Positions 1 to 9,007 of a stretch of DNA of 45,968 nucleotides are shown one piece after another. Source of the DNA: Bacteroidales bacterium (lineage in GTDB: Bacteria > Bacteroidota > Bacteroidia > Bacteroidales > ML635J-15). Where the stretch lies: contig JAGOLH010000020.1 of NCBI GenBank assembly GCA_017994175.1, positions 1 through 45,968 on the forward strand. The letters are read 5' to 3'. Within the stretch, counting starts at the first letter, position 1. Each line of letters starts with the position of its first letter. Under the pieces are notes generated by a model. The model did not search any database. It was not told the origin of the DNA and worked only from the letters and a program-made list of their open reading frames with translations. The position numbers and the translations under genes were made by a program.

Positions 1-131
1 ATAAGACAATATAAATGGTGTCTGCTAATTATTAAAAGATTAAATAAAAGCGCAGAATATTAATGCTAAAACACTAAATTTGATATTTGAATCTCATATA
101 CACACTATAAACCATAATAAATCAGGTTACC

Positions 132-581
132 ATGAAAACGAAACCCCTATTCACTCTTGCATTTATTCTGATTGTTAGCTTTAGCTCACTTTTTGCCCAA
201 AATGCCGATTACGACCTTGTTGTATCGGTTTTTACAAAAGGTACATATAAGATATGGGAATACAAACTGAATTATAAATCAGTAACAGTAACAAGGTTTT
301 CGACAAACGGCGATGCCCCTGAAGTTGTTTTCGAAAAGCGCATTTCGATGAACGAAGGACCGGTATTTGATGAATTACTCGGGGATTTTCCGTATGAAAC
401 GGTGAAAGATAAATATATCAACCCCGAGGTTGAAGGTGAAAATCATTATGAAATCACCGTACGCCATCAGCACAAAAGCAAACAAGTGTATGTGTATTTC
501 GAGTACCCGTCCGAACTTAAAATCCTGATTGATGCACTGAATACTCTTTTACCCGAAAACTATCAACTGGTTTTTGAATAA
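132..581 (+). CDS. secreted hypothetical protein
   Basis: I do not recognise a family. The 149-residue product starts with a clear Sec signal peptide: Lys-rich start, hydrophobic core around residues 6-20, and a likely cut after Phe-Ala-Gln at about residue 23. The mature part is about 125 residues, mixed beta-type, with no cysteines or catalytic motifs that I can see. It ends in a short Leu/Pro/Tyr-rich tail and lacks a T9SS sorting domain, so a periplasmic location is the simplest inference. A TAAATTTG box at 75-82 matches the Bacteroidota -7 element but has no good -33 partner. It stands alone: the next gene is on the other strand. Confidence 0.75.
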   Translation: MKTKPLFTLAFILIVSFSSLFAQNADYDLVVSVFTKGTYKIWEYKLNYKSVTVTRFSTNGDAPEVVFEKRISMNEGPVFDELLGDFPYETVKDKYINPEVEGENHYEITVRHQHKSKQVYVYFEYPSELKILIDALNTLLPENYQLVFE

Positions 582-599
582 TTTTTATAAAGATTGTTT

Positions 600-836
600 C
601 TAATCATTTTTAGCAACTTCATGGTTCCCACAACACCCCCCGTTTAATCCACAGGAATGATACTCTTCGTGTTTCACACAGGTAATGCCCCTTTGCTGCA
701 TATCTTTGTTCTTACTGATGGAGCCTTCGGGAAATTTTTTCTTTTTACCGAAAAAAATAGCAATACCCAGGGCCAAAAAGGCAATAGCCATCAGCACAAG
801 AGTTATCAAAAATAATTTTCCCATAATACATTTCAT
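600..836 (-). CDS. small Cys-rich single-pass membrane protein
   Basis: The 78-residue product has one hydrophobic segment (about residues 7-29) followed by a basic KKKK stretch, then a soluble tail with cysteines arranged as C-x8-C-x5-CC near the C-terminus. The layout (N-terminal helix, short Cys-rich tail) loosely recalls NqrM-type maturation proteins of the Na+-NQR complex, but no nqr genes are present and the Cys spacing is not convincing, so I leave the function open. A second Met at residue 5 (base 824) is an equally good start. The tail could bind a metal; this is inference. Confidence 0.6.
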   Translation of the reverse strand: MKCIMGKLFLITLVLMAIAFLALGIAIFFGKKKKFPEGSISKNKDMQQRGITCVKHEEYHSCGLNGGCCGNHEVAKND

Positions 837-937
837 TCATATTATTAAACAGATAAAAGTACAATTTGTTGTGGAATTTTGTGCTGAAGGTGGAAATAGA
901 AACTAAATGATTAGGTAATTTTAAAATCATGCAAAGT

Positions 938-1285
938 TTATGATTGTAATTGGTCAATTAACCGATTAACCTCTTCTTGCAGCAACGGCAAATGCTTCTG
1001 CACTACAGCCCAGATGTTTTCATCGGATATGCCATCGTATGCGTGAATTATTTGATTTCGCAACCCTACGATTTTATTTGCATTTTTGATTGGAAATTGG
1101 GGATCTGCTTTCAATATTCTGTTTACCGCTTCGCCTATGATTTCTAAATTTCTTTCAATGGCCCTCTTTAAAATCAAGTTAGTCGAGTAAACACTAAATT
1201 CTTTGGGATTTTCTAAAAAGAAGTTGTCTATTTCTTCAATAGCGTATTTAATGTCAAACAGCCATTTTTGAATTCTCTCTTCCAT
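938..1285 (-). CDS. hepT: HepT-like HEPN ribonuclease toxin (DUF86)
   Basis: The 115-residue all-helical protein matches the HepT/DUF86 HEPN family. It carries the R-x4-H-x-Y catalytic motif as RNQIIHAY near residue 78, which in HepT toxins forms the RNase active site and is the site modified by the partner nucleotidyltransferase. Length is typical (110-140). It lies directly downstream of, and overlaps by 32 nt, the MntA-like gene, which is the standard order for MNT-HEPN type VII toxin-antitoxin pairs. The conserved Arg, His and Tyr are all present, so the toxin looks intact. Activity here is inferred, not shown. Confidence 0.85.
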   Translation of the reverse strand: MEERIQKWLFDIKYAIEEIDNFFLENPKEFSVYSTNLILKRAIERNLEIIGEAVNRILKADPQFPIKNANKIVGLRNQIIHAYDGISDENIWAVVQKHLPLLQEEVNRLIDQLQS

Positions 1286-1577
1286 AGAGCAAAATTTTAT
1301 TTTTTTCGATAGACCTTATTAATATTGGATTTTTTAGTGTTTGAATCTCTAATAGATCAACCTCCCTCGAAAAAAGCTTTTGTAAGTCAGTTTTAAAATC
1401 AAGGTAATTATCAAAATATTCCAATGGGTCAACACTTTCGAAGCGAACTAAAAAATCAATGTCACTTGTTTCGGTAAAATTTCCTTCCGAAACTGAACCA
1501 AAGACATATAAAACTGAAACATGATATGCTTCACATAGCTTTCTTAATGATTCGATATGCTGCTCTATGATTTTCAT
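1254..1577 (-). CDS. mntA: MntA-like minimal nucleotidyltransferase antitoxin
   Basis: This is a minimal nucleotidyltransferase (pol-beta fold) with the G-S-x10-D-x-D motif: the GS of FGSVSEG, then SDID 10 residues later. In characterised MntA proteins this site AMPylates the HepT toxin on its Tyr and so neutralises it. The open frame extends to 1610, but the first 11 residues are hydrophobic and unlike the family, so I start at the internal Met (MKIIEQH). That gives about 107 residues, the usual size. The final 32 nt overlap hepT in another frame, so the pair is probably translated from one message. Confidence 0.85.
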   Translation of the reverse strand: MKIIEQHIESLRKLCEAYHVSVLYVFGSVSEGNFTETSDIDFLVRFESVDPLEYFDNYLDFKTDLQKLFSREVDLLEIQTLKNPILIRSIEKNKILLYGRENSKMAV

Positions 1578-1759
1578 CTTAACAAAGATACAAAATAAAA
1601 CGAAACCCATGCAAGCATTTTAACACTCGTAAATTCAATAATAATGTATTAAGAATATTTCGTAGTTTTCAATAAAGTAATTTGCACATTTACATATTTG
1701 AAAATCAATTTCAAATAAGATTTTATAATTCAACCAACAAATAAAAGCAAGCTTTTCCG

Positions 1760-4700
1760 CTATTTAAACGCTGCTTCCGAAAGTCCGGGACCACCCAACT
1801 TCAGTTCTTCGAAGTAATCAGGAACCGGTTTTCCCATAAGTTTGTCGACATACATTTTAGCTAAATATTGCCCAAGCATAAATCCATGCCCGCGAAGACC
1901 CACAATCAGACCATGATCAGGGTCTACGATATATCGTGGTTCAACGTAGTAGCCAGCCCATACAGCCTGAACAGAGACATTTGCTAAAGCAGGAAGCCAG
2001 TCAACAAACACTTCTGATATTATTTCAATAAATTCTTTATTATTAACTTTAAGTTCCTGGCGGGTTTCGAGAGGATCGACGGCAGGCGATGCACAACCAA
2101 TGATCTGCCCTGTTTCAGCCAATTGTTGTCCATATACTGCTGAAAAACCTTTATACTTTCTGCGGTCGATTATCATGTCAAGTTGAGCACCGTCTTTTCC
2201 CATCATCGGTAGTCGTTTTGTTATGAATGCCTGATGTTTTACTGGGTAAAGCCCTGTTTCAATGCCAATTTTATTGGCAAATACCCCGGCTTCCGGTCCC
2301 AAGGCATTTACAAAATGTTCCGTCTCATATTCCACATATTCATTGTTGTGGTTAAGTACGAGTGCAACCACGTTTTTACCTTCACGGTGCAAATCGATTA
2401 GAGCGCAGTCTTCAAGAATTGAACCTCCCTTTTCAATACCTATTCTGCGTATCAGGTCAAGTACTTTACCCGGAGTAGCTTGCCAGCAATCGTGTGTAAC
2501 CAGTGCTGAAAGATAGGTTTTCAGGTTTTGATTAAAGTGGGGAGAAATCTCTTTTCTGAAATCTTTTGGCTCCACCATATAAGCATTACTCCATGCTATT
2601 GAAGCTTCAAGGGCACGATAGTTGGCTTCGTCATGGGCAAAGCTAACATAACGTATCGGATGATAATTAATACCAGACTTTTTTTCGAGGTCTTCAAAAA
2701 TGGCTTTATTCTTAAGAGCTATATCGGCTAAAGCAGGTAAGCTGAACGCAGGGCGTCCACCGGCAATATTCCTCCACGAAGCACCACGGTCTTTATTAAT
2801 GAGTACAGGTTTCATTCCTACCTCGGACATATAACGAAATGCAGCACTTCCTGCAATACCACCACCGGCTACAAGAGCCTGCACTTTAACGCGTTTAATC
2901 TGTTTTCCATTAATATTGGGAACAATTTTTTCGTTTTTGCTTTTCGGGTACATTTCTCCCAAGCTCAATTGGTTCGATAAGGGACCACGTGGTGTTGCCT
3001 CTCCTACAATTTCAATTCCGTATGGTGCAATTATCTGCTTCAGCCTTTTGATGCATCGTTTTCCCCGACAGGCTCCCATTCCCAGTCGGGTAGTGTGTTT
3101 TACCTCGTCAATCGATATATATTTACGATTGCCGATTACATTTACAATTTCTTCGAGTTTTACATCGTCGCAATGACAGATATAACATTCGGTAGCATAG
3201 GTTTTATTCAGGTCTTTAATATCGGGAGCACCGGGGTAGTTTTCCTTTACAATAAAACCACGGGCATTGGCGAGGTCTATGCCATGAATGTCAAGCGATT
3301 TTACACGAGCCACATTTGTCTTATTGGGTTTGCGCAGTATTTTCTCAACTATACCCTCTCCAAGTTTTTTGCCGTTATTGTCAACCAGATAAACTGCTGC
3401 TCCTTCAATTACCTCATATTCAATGGGTAAAAACAACCAATCTTTCTTCTCGTTGTAACCAAAAATTGCCAACCCCGGGCATTGATATACGCAATCCATA
3501 CAACCGATACATTTGTCGAAATCAATATGAGGTACCGTGCTTGTTGAAGATTTGGTTATTGCACCATGAGGACAAGCAAAAGCACAAGGGTTGCAGGCAA
3601 AACCATACAAACAATCAATCAGTACATACGGTCTGGATTCGGCTCTTTCGCGGGTAGGTTTAAAGGGTTCTTCAATTACCCTAACAGGGTGCTGCATCGA
3701 ATCGATATACTCTTTCGAAACATTCAGGAAGTCGTCGAAACGGAACCTTGCTCCCATGCGTTCTAGAATCTCATAGGCCGATTGTTTACCACGTAAAACC
3801 GCACTAGTACCTTCACCTATGCGTAACGCGTCACCAACGGTAAACAGGTTTCTGCCGAACACAAGTTCTCCTTTCACTGCCAACTGATCGTCAGGAACAA
3901 GTCCGGTGCAAATATTAATAGTATCAATTCCATATATTGCCTGCTCTGTTCCAGGTATGGCTTTAAAATTTTCACATTTTGCAATAACTGCTCCTATTAT
4001 CCCTGAATAATCGCTATTGGGAATGGCTTCAACCAGAATATAACCGGTCATAATGGGGATTCCCAGACGACGAACTCTGTTTGCTTGCACCGGAAAACCA
4101 CCTTCGCCCTGCTGTGCCTCGATAATGGCTTTCACTCTGGCGCCTGCTTGCATTAATTGATATGAAGTGAGATAGCCAATATTGCCAGCGCCAACAGTAA
4201 GCACGTTTTTACCCAACAAGGTATATTCGTTATTCATCATTTTTTGCACTACCGCAGCTGTATAAACACTTGGCACATCATCGTTACCAAAGGATGGCAT
4301 AAAAGGAATGGCTCCGGTGGCAACAATCAGAAAATCAGCAATAACGTAAAACACTTCCGATGTCTTGATGTTCTTTACTGCAATGCGCTTTCCTTCGAGA
4401 ATGTCCCAAACTGTCGAATTCAACATAATGCCTGTGTAATCGTCTCCGGCCAAGGTCTTTGCAATATCAAAACCACGCATACCGCCAAACTTTTTTTCTT
4501 TCTCAAAGAAGAAAAACTGGTGCGTTTGCATTAAAAACTGCCCGCCAATTTTATCGTTATTGTCGATAACAATGTTTGCAACATTATTTTCGTTTAACAA
4601 TTCACGAGCAGCGAGTCCTGCAGGCCCTGCCCCTATAATTGCAACGGTTGTTTTATAGGTATTTACAGGCTTGTCGGATATTGCATATTCTTTAGGAGGC

Positions 4701-4993
4701 ATGTGGTTCATTGGTATTTCACGAACATCTTGTACCCCATCGATTTTTGTAATACAAATTCTTTTAATCTGCCCGTCAACGAGCATTTCACATGCTCCGC
4801 ATTTTCCGATACCACATTCCAGAGAGCGGTTACGTCCATCAAGGGAATGGCTATGCACAGGAAAACCTGCCTGATGCAAGGCAGCAGCAATGGTGAAACC
4901 AGAGTCGCCCGTAATAGGTTTACCGTTGTAATGAAATGTAAGCTTTTCATTAACAGGAACATCAAGAATTGGGTGTTTTTCTATTTTGTACAT
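1760..4993 (-). CDS. fused iron-sulfur/FAD amino-acid-type dehydrogenase
   Basis: A 1077-residue fusion of parts that are often separate subunits (HcnABC, opine oxidase, hydroxyproline dehydrogenase types). In order: a [2Fe-2S] domain with Cys60, 65, 68 and 80; a pyridine-nucleotide-disulfide-type FAD domain with GAGPAG at 121 and a second GAGNIG nucleotide fold at 268; a two-cluster ferredoxin insert with Cys near 461-474 and 495-505; a BFD-like [2Fe-2S] domain with Cys603, 606/608, 642 and 647; and a C-terminal DAO-type FAD domain starting at GGGIAG near 710. It probably oxidises a small amine or imino acid and passes electrons through the clusters, in the cytoplasm. The substrate cannot be named: neighbours give no pathway. 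It is a single-gene unit, separated from the tfoX-like gene by a terminator. Confidence 0.85.
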   Translation of the reverse strand: MYKIEKHPILDVPVNEKLTFHYNGKPITGDSGFTIAAALHQAGFPVHSHSLDGRNRSLECGIGKCGACEMLVDGQIKRICITKIDGVQDVREIPMNHMPPKEYAISDKPVNTYKTTVAIIGAGPAGLAARELLNENNVANIVIDNNDKIGGQFLMQTHQFFFFEKEKKFGGMRGFDIAKTLAGDDYTGIMLNSTVWDILEGKRIAVKNIKTSEVFYVIADFLIVATGAIPFMPSFGNDDVPSVYTAAVVQKMMNNEYTLLGKNVLTVGAGNIGYLTSYQLMQAGARVKAIIEAQQGEGGFPVQANRVRRLGIPIMTGYILVEAIPNSDYSGIIGAVIAKCENFKAIPGTEQAIYGIDTINICTGLVPDDQLAVKGELVFGRNLFTVGDALRIGEGTSAVLRGKQSAYEILERMGARFRFDDFLNVSKEYIDSMQHPVRVIEEPFKPTRERAESRPYVLIDCLYGFACNPCAFACPHGAITKSSTSTVPHIDFDKCIGCMDCVYQCPGLAIFGYNEKKDWLFLPIEYEVIEGAAVYLVDNNGKKLGEGIVEKILRKPNKTNVARVKSLDIHGIDLANARGFIVKENYPGAPDIKDLNKTYATECYICHCDDVKLEEIVNVIGNRKYISIDEVKHTTRLGMGACRGKRCIKRLKQIIAPYGIEIVGEATPRGPLSNQLSLGEMYPKSKNEKIVPNINGKQIKRVKVQALVAGGGIAGSAAFRYMSEVGMKPVLINKDRGASWRNIAGGRPAFSLPALADIALKNKAIFEDLEKKSGINYHPIRYVSFAHDEANYRALEASIAWSNAYMVEPKDFRKEISPHFNQNLKTYLSALVTHDCWQATPGKVLDLIRRIGIEKGGSILEDCALIDLHREGKNVVALVLNHNNEYVEYETEHFVNALGPEAGVFANKIGIETGLYPVKHQAFITKRLPMMGKDGAQLDMIIDRRKYKGFSAVYGQQLAETGQIIGCASPAVDPLETRQELKVNNKEFIEIISEVFVDWLPALANVSVQAVWAGYYVEPRYIVDPDHGLIVGLRGHGFMLGQYLAKMYVDKLMGKPVPDYFEELKLGGPGLSEAAFK

Positions 4994-5084
4994 AATTAAT
5001 CTATTAAATCAACCATTAAAAAGCAGGTAAAATTGACAATAGTTTTCCCCTTAGAATATGAGTTTTGTCAGCATTACAGATAAT

Positions 5085-5117
5085 AAAAAATGCTTCAGAG
5101 TATATAGCCCTGAAGCA
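5085..5117 (-). terminator. intrinsic terminator after the TfoX-C gene
   Basis: Inverted arms TGCTTCAG (5091-5098) and CTGAAGCA (5110-5117), 8 bp perfect, with an 11-nt loop. An A-run at 5085-5090 reads as a U-tract on the minus strand. It sits 40 nt past the stop of the TfoX-C gene and before the fused oxidoreductase, so the two are separate transcription units. Confidence 0.75.
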
Positions 5118-5156
5118 TTAAGAAAATGCCAAACTTATTCAGAAAATCTGAATTTA

Positions 5157-5420
5157 TTAATAAACGTTATCTATTTCGTTATAAAAAGCCCTGAGTTCGT
5201 TTTTGCGGTACTCTTCGAGTTTATGCCAGCGCACATCCTGAATTGCTCCTTCAATTGCAAACAGAATACTTCTACTACAGTTTTTATCAATTTCTTTCAA
5301 ACGACGGAAAGTTTCCTCTGTGCCCACGTCCTTTAAAGTTTCGATGGTATCGATTCCAATACTGTGAAGTTTAAGTTCCAACACTTTGCCAATGTTTTGG
5401 CTTTCAATAAGTAAGGTCAT
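5157..5420 (-). CDS. TfoX C-terminal-domain protein
   Basis: The 87-residue protein matches the stand-alone TfoX C-terminal domain: a helix-hairpin-helix-like start in which the IGKVLELKLHSIGIDTIETL segment corresponds to the family's 'lgpkse..L...GI.t.edL' pattern. It ends in a helical half with FAIEGAIQDVRWHKLE, which matches the family's 'alegal.g..w..L' signature. In Proteobacteria TfoX governs competence, but stand-alone C-domains in Bacteroidota have no established role, so I claim only the domain. A good promoter lies 27 nt upstream and a terminator follows. Confidence 0.8.
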   Translation of the reverse strand: MTLLIESQNIGKVLELKLHSIGIDTIETLKDVGTEETFRRLKEIDKNCSRSILFAIEGAIQDVRWHKLEEYRKNELRAFYNEIDNVY

Positions 5421-5446
5421 AATTATTAATGTTTTCTAATTAAATG

Positions 5447-5478
5447 CAAATATATTGTTTTTGAAGCTGAATTTCAAA
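5447..5478 (-). promoter_or_regulatory. Bacteroidota-type promoter of the TfoX-C gene
   Basis: On the minus strand, TTTG (5475-5478), a 20-nt spacer, then TATATTTG (5447-5454). This is a full match to the Bacteroidota consensus TTTG / ~20 / TAnnTTTG. It predicts a transcript start near 5440, about 20 nt before the ATG. Confidence 0.7.
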
Positions 5479-5663
5479 GTAAAAAAAAACGCTTTATTCT
5501 GTTTTTATATCAAATATTTCTTTTCCACATTTTAAATGCAAAACAATAACAGATAGTATAGAACAATTAATAAATAAATGAACTACTTCAGCATTAAAGC
5601 AAGTTTTTTAGAATTGTTTTATTCGGTTACTGGGTCAAATCCAACACTAAAAAATAGTTTCTA

Positions 5664-6176
5664 TTATCCGAAATTCAATATTTTTTCACAATTTTTTTCT
5701 ATATAAAAATAGTACCAACCCAATAAGTAATTTTGAACCATTTCAACTCTCTTTTCAGGGTTGATTTTACCGTTTTGCACACTTACTGTTGCTCCGGAAT
5801 TGAGTAAATAGTCAATAATACCATACTGGTAAAACAAACTTGCATCGTATTCATCACTGAAACCAGGGTTAAGCCACTGAATATAAATCTGATACCCTTT
5901 TTTAATAAAATACTCAAAATTCTGAATTACATTTTTATGGTACAAAAAAGAGCACAGCACAATAGTCGGATCATCTTTGGGAAGGATTTTCTTTAACTCG
6001 GTTTTGCGTTCCAGCGGAGCACCGTTAATAAGAAATACAGGGATGTCCATACTCCCGATTACAAGCGTTCTTTCGTGTTTTCCGGTTCGAACAACCCGTT
6101 GAAAAAGACTGTTCCATGTAGTGGATTTTCCTGCATGATAGTGCCCTAATACACCTATAAGCAGTTTTTCGCTCAT
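5664..6176 (-). CDS. P-loop NTPase-like hypothetical protein
   Basis: The 170-residue protein has a Walker A motif GHYHAGKST at residues 11-19, fitting GxxxxGK[ST]. No clear Walker B or G-protein NKxD motif is visible, so GTPase versus kinase cannot be decided. The sequence has the feel of a small cytoplasmic P-loop protein with alternating beta and alpha segments and no signal peptide. It starts 34 nt after the OstA-like gene ends and may be the last gene of a moxR-ostA-like operon; that link is from position only. The 243-nt stretch between it and the TfoX-C promoter shows no further gene. Confidence 0.7.
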   Translation of the reverse strand: MSEKLLIGVLGHYHAGKSTTWNSLFQRVVRTGKHERTLVIGSMDIPVFLINGAPLERKTELKKILPKDDPTIVLCSFLYHKNVIQNFEYFIKKGYQIYIQWLNPGFSDEYDASLFYQYGIIDYLLNSGATVSVQNGKINPEKRVEMVQNYLLGWYYFYIEKNCEKILNFG

Positions 6177-6210
6177 AAATTGAAAGATTGGTTGGCTCTA
6201 TAAAAATAAA

Positions 6211-7734
6211 CTATTTTATTGAAATCCAATTAAAAATATCCAATTTATTTTTAGGACGGAATACATCGAGCCATACAAAATCCTTGAGAAAGGCATCAGA
6301 CTCAGTTAAATCTTTAATTGGAATAACAATACCATCGGGTTTTTCGAAGAATTGAATTTTTTCGATTTGTTTATCCGTACGATAAATGATCATATCGGAG
6401 CTGATGATTTTATTGAGCCCTGTAATGTCGTTGGTTTTTTCGTCGCGGATAAAGTATATAGTCTGACTATCGTTAAAAATGTCGATTCGCCACACATCAT
6501 TATCCTTTATATAAGCCACCAACTTTCGTCCCTGAATCTGATTATAGCGCGCACTGTCTTCCTCCTGAACAATAAGTGCATACCCTGTTATTTCAACGTG
6601 ATGTGCTTTATTGTTCTCAAAATGCATTACCATGTATTCACCTGTAAGCTGACTTTCGTTGGACCATAACACAGGTTTCCCGAACATTTCGGCTACCGAA
6701 TCAGCAGTGCAGTACACCAGTGAATCGCATCGTGCCTGCATATCGTTCCTGAAAACCTGAACTTTGCGGAATGCCCTTACTAACTTTCTGTCGAGGCTGT
6801 CGATATCAACATACACCGTATCGGCATGCATAAAAACTGTGTCGCCATCGCTGATATAGGTTACCAACACACTGTCGGTGAGCATGGCTTTTTTAGGGTT
6901 TTCGTAATAGTATCCCAAATTACCTGCGGCAACCACATTCTCAACAGTATCTGTAACACTTACATTGCCAAATGCTTTGCCCATACGAATATTACGGTTA
7001 TAAAATAAACTATCCCCTTTAAGTGTTTGCTGCCCCGACACCAGATAGGCATTTTCGGAAAATGATGCCAAATCGCTTTTTGTATCATAGTTCCCATTTT
7101 CGCAGTAAATGAATGTAGAATCGCTTACAATGCGGGTTGGACCATAGAAATATGCAATTTGGGTTTCGGTATTGTAGCGTAATGTGTCGCAGTAGATAAC
7201 ATATTCAGGATTTGTCAACACTACGTCATCCACGGCAAAATAATCTTTATCATCTGCATAATAGTACCCTCTGTTACTGAAAAGATGATTATCGCCATCG
7301 TAGATGTTTCCACCATTAAAATAATATCCCATGTTCAGGCTTCTGTCGAAGTTCAGTGAATCGGTCTCGAGGTAAGAATTGAAATGACTTAAAACAACTT
7401 TTTTGCGGACAATAGCCATTTTTGTATTGCCGTTGTATCGAAGTGTTGTTCCTGTAAGCATGAGGCTGTCGCCCTGTTCGATTTTAACATTGTCGTAGGC
7501 ATCGACAGTGTTCGATTCGGAATAAAAATAAGCACTGTCGCAGTACATCATGGCACCTTCGTGCTTAAAAACGACATTACCGATAAGCCTCTTTGCCCCC
7601 TTTCCTATATGTTGATTGTATTCCAGGCTATTGGCATCAACAATTTCGATCTTCCTCTTGTTTTGTGAAAATGCGCTTTGCCAGGTACATATCGAAACCA
7701 ACAGAAAAAAAACGATATGCCTCATGCCAGGCAT
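6211..7734 (-). CDS. OstA-like (LptA/LptD N-terminal type) envelope protein
   Basis: The 507-residue exported protein starts with a signal peptide ending in a Ser-Ala-Phe-Ser-Gln-type cut at about residue 24. The rest is a long run of short beta-strands with repeated Tyr-Cys-Asp-Ser and Asp-Ser-Leu turns (for example MYCDSAYFY and IYCDTLRY), the pattern of the beta-jellyroll OstA-like family in Bacteroidota. By family, it probably helps move lipopolysaccharide across the periplasm. It begins 3 nt after moxR, so the two are surely co-transcribed. Met4 could also be the start, with little change to the signal peptide. Confidence 0.8.
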   Translation of the reverse strand: MPGMRHIVFFLLVSICTWQSAFSQNKRKIEIVDANSLEYNQHIGKGAKRLIGNVVFKHEGAMMYCDSAYFYSESNTVDAYDNVKIEQGDSLMLTGTTLRYNGNTKMAIVRKKVVLSHFNSYLETDSLNFDRSLNMGYYFNGGNIYDGDNHLFSNRGYYYADDKDYFAVDDVVLTNPEYVIYCDTLRYNTETQIAYFYGPTRIVSDSTFIYCENGNYDTKSDLASFSENAYLVSGQQTLKGDSLFYNRNIRMGKAFGNVSVTDTVENVVAAGNLGYYYENPKKAMLTDSVLVTYISDGDTVFMHADTVYVDIDSLDRKLVRAFRKVQVFRNDMQARCDSLVYCTADSVAEMFGKPVLWSNESQLTGEYMVMHFENNKAHHVEITGYALIVQEEDSARYNQIQGRKLVAYIKDNDVWRIDIFNDSQTIYFIRDEKTNDITGLNKIISSDMIIYRTDKQIEKIQFFEKPDGIVIPIKDLTESDAFLKDFVWLDVFRPKNKLDIFNWISIK

Positions 7735-7737
7735 TTC

Positions 7738-8709
7738 TTACGAGTTAAGTAATTCATCAATGATATCCTCTACCGATATCCCTTCGGCCTCTGCTTTGTA
7801 GTTTTTAATTATTCTATGACGCAATATGATTTTCGCAACTGCTTTTACATCTTCGATATCAGGCGAATATTTACCACTCAGAACAGCATTGGCTTTGGCA
7901 CCAATAATAAGATATTGTGAAGCACGGGGCCCTGCACCCCATTGCACATATTTTTCAGCAGTTTTATGAGCCATTCCGTTTCCGGGACGGGTCATATTCA
8001 CCAATTTCACTGCATACTCCATTACATTATCGTTGATGGGTACACGACGCACCAGCTTCTGGAAAAATACAATTTCGTCTGCAGTAAGCACATTGTCGAG
8101 TTTAAAATCGAGGTCTGCGGTAGTATTTTTAACAATTACAAGCTCATCCTTATAGCTGGGATATCCTACCATAATGTTGAACATAAAACGGTCGAGCTGA
8201 GCCTCAGGCAATGGGTAAGTCCCCTCCTGCTCAATGGGGTTTTGGGTTGCCATTACAAAAAACGGATCGTCGAGTTGATAAATAGTGCCGGCAGCAGTTA
8301 CCGAGCGCTCCTGCATGGCTTCGAGCAATGCAGACTGTGTTTTGGGTGGTGTACGATTAATTTCGTCTGCAAGCACAAAATTCGCAAAAATGGGACCTTT
8401 AATAAACCTGAACTGCCTTGATTCATCCAGGATCTCTGTACCAATAATATCGGAAGGCATCAGGTCAGGTGTAAACTGAATACGTTTGTTCTTTAAACCC
8501 AGTACTTCAGCTAAGGTGTTAACCAAAAGTGTTTTTGCCAGACCAGGAACACCAACAAGCAATGTGTGGCCGCGACTGAAAATACATATCAGCACTTCTC
8601 TTACAACCTGATCTTGTCCGTATATTTTTTTGCTAACCTCTTTAAATAACAGATTGTACTTCTCCCTAAGAGCATCAACAGCTTCAACATCGTTGCGGTA
8701 ATTCATCAT
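7738..8709 (-). CDS. MoxR-family AAA+ ATPase
   Basis: The 323-residue protein is a full-length MoxR-type AAA+ ATPase. It has Walker A GVPGLAKT at 53-60, Walker B VLADEINR around 112-119, and the family stretch TPPKTQSALLEAMQER right after it. Sensor-type elements ATQNPIEQEGTYPLPEAQLDRF are also present in sequence order. MoxR proteins are chaperone-like and act with VWA-domain partners in metal insertion or envelope complexes, but no VWA gene lies here; the tight partner is the OstA-like gene 3 nt downstream. Met1 and Met2 are adjacent, and either may start it. A TACATTTG -7 box on the minus strand at 8728-8735 is a likely promoter; the -33 part is weak. Confidence 0.92.
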   Translation of the reverse strand: MMNYRNDVEAVDALREKYNLLFKEVSKKIYGQDQVVREVLICIFSRGHTLLVGVPGLAKTLLVNTLAEVLGLKNKRIQFTPDLMPSDIIGTEILDESRQFRFIKGPIFANFVLADEINRTPPKTQSALLEAMQERSVTAAGTIYQLDDPFFVMATQNPIEQEGTYPLPEAQLDRFMFNIMVGYPSYKDELVIVKNTTADLDFKLDNVLTADEIVFFQKLVRRVPINDNVMEYAVKLVNMTRPGNGMAHKTAEKYVQWGAGPRASQYLIIGAKANAVLSGKYSPDIEDVKAVAKIILRHRIIKNYKAEAEGISVEDIIDELLNS

Positions 8710-8768
8710 TCTTTTGTTTTAAGTGAGCAAATGTACAACGAAAATATCAACGAAAAAATTTTTAGCTT

Positions 8769-8924
8769 ATATTTATGCTGCATGTAGAATATATTCCCAA
8801 AAACTGCTACATTGCCCTACCTTAATTGGCCGAGGGTTTGTACGTTGCAGAATTTGAAATGGAGGGGCAACGCGAAACAAGAAAATTACAGATTGAACAG
8901 GGAAAGACAATATTTAATACGTAA
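8769..8924 (+). pseudogene. orphan T9SS C-terminal sorting domain, broken
   Basis: Read in the frame ending at the TAA at 8922-8924, this stretch encodes the last ~45 residues of a type A T9SS sorting domain with no passenger in front. It aligns without gaps to the C-terminus of the gene at 11332-12240 (8791-8897 against 12131-12237). The final 38 nt (8860-8897 against 12200-12237) are identical. An in-frame TAA at 8823-8825 replaces the Asp codon of the intact copy, and the frame runs 9 codons past the usual end. So it is a dead fragment, probably left by recombination or deletion of a former cargo gene. Confidence 0.8.
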
Positions 8925-8956
8925 TATTAACGTGCATAATATTTACGTATAATTAT

Positions 8957-8988
8957 TTTGTATTCTTTAATGTTTTTTTTTACATTTG
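8957..8988 (+). promoter_or_regulatory. promoter of the S74-type secreted gene; decides its start
   Basis: TTTG at 8957-8960, a 20-nt spacer, then TACATTTG at 8981-8988: a full Bacteroidota consensus. The transcript should begin around 8993-8996, past the ATG at 8990, so that ATG cannot be used and the next Met at 9008 is preferred. Confidence 0.7.
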
Positions 8989-9007
8989 TATGAATAAATC
9001 AATATTT

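Noticed and set aside
600..836. Assignment as NqrM
   Set aside because: Only the general shape fits; Cys spacing differs and no nqr genes are near.
8990..9007. Upstream ATG at 8990 as start of the S74 protein
   Set aside because: A full-consensus promoter places the transcript start past it; the Met at 9008 also gives the better signal peptide.
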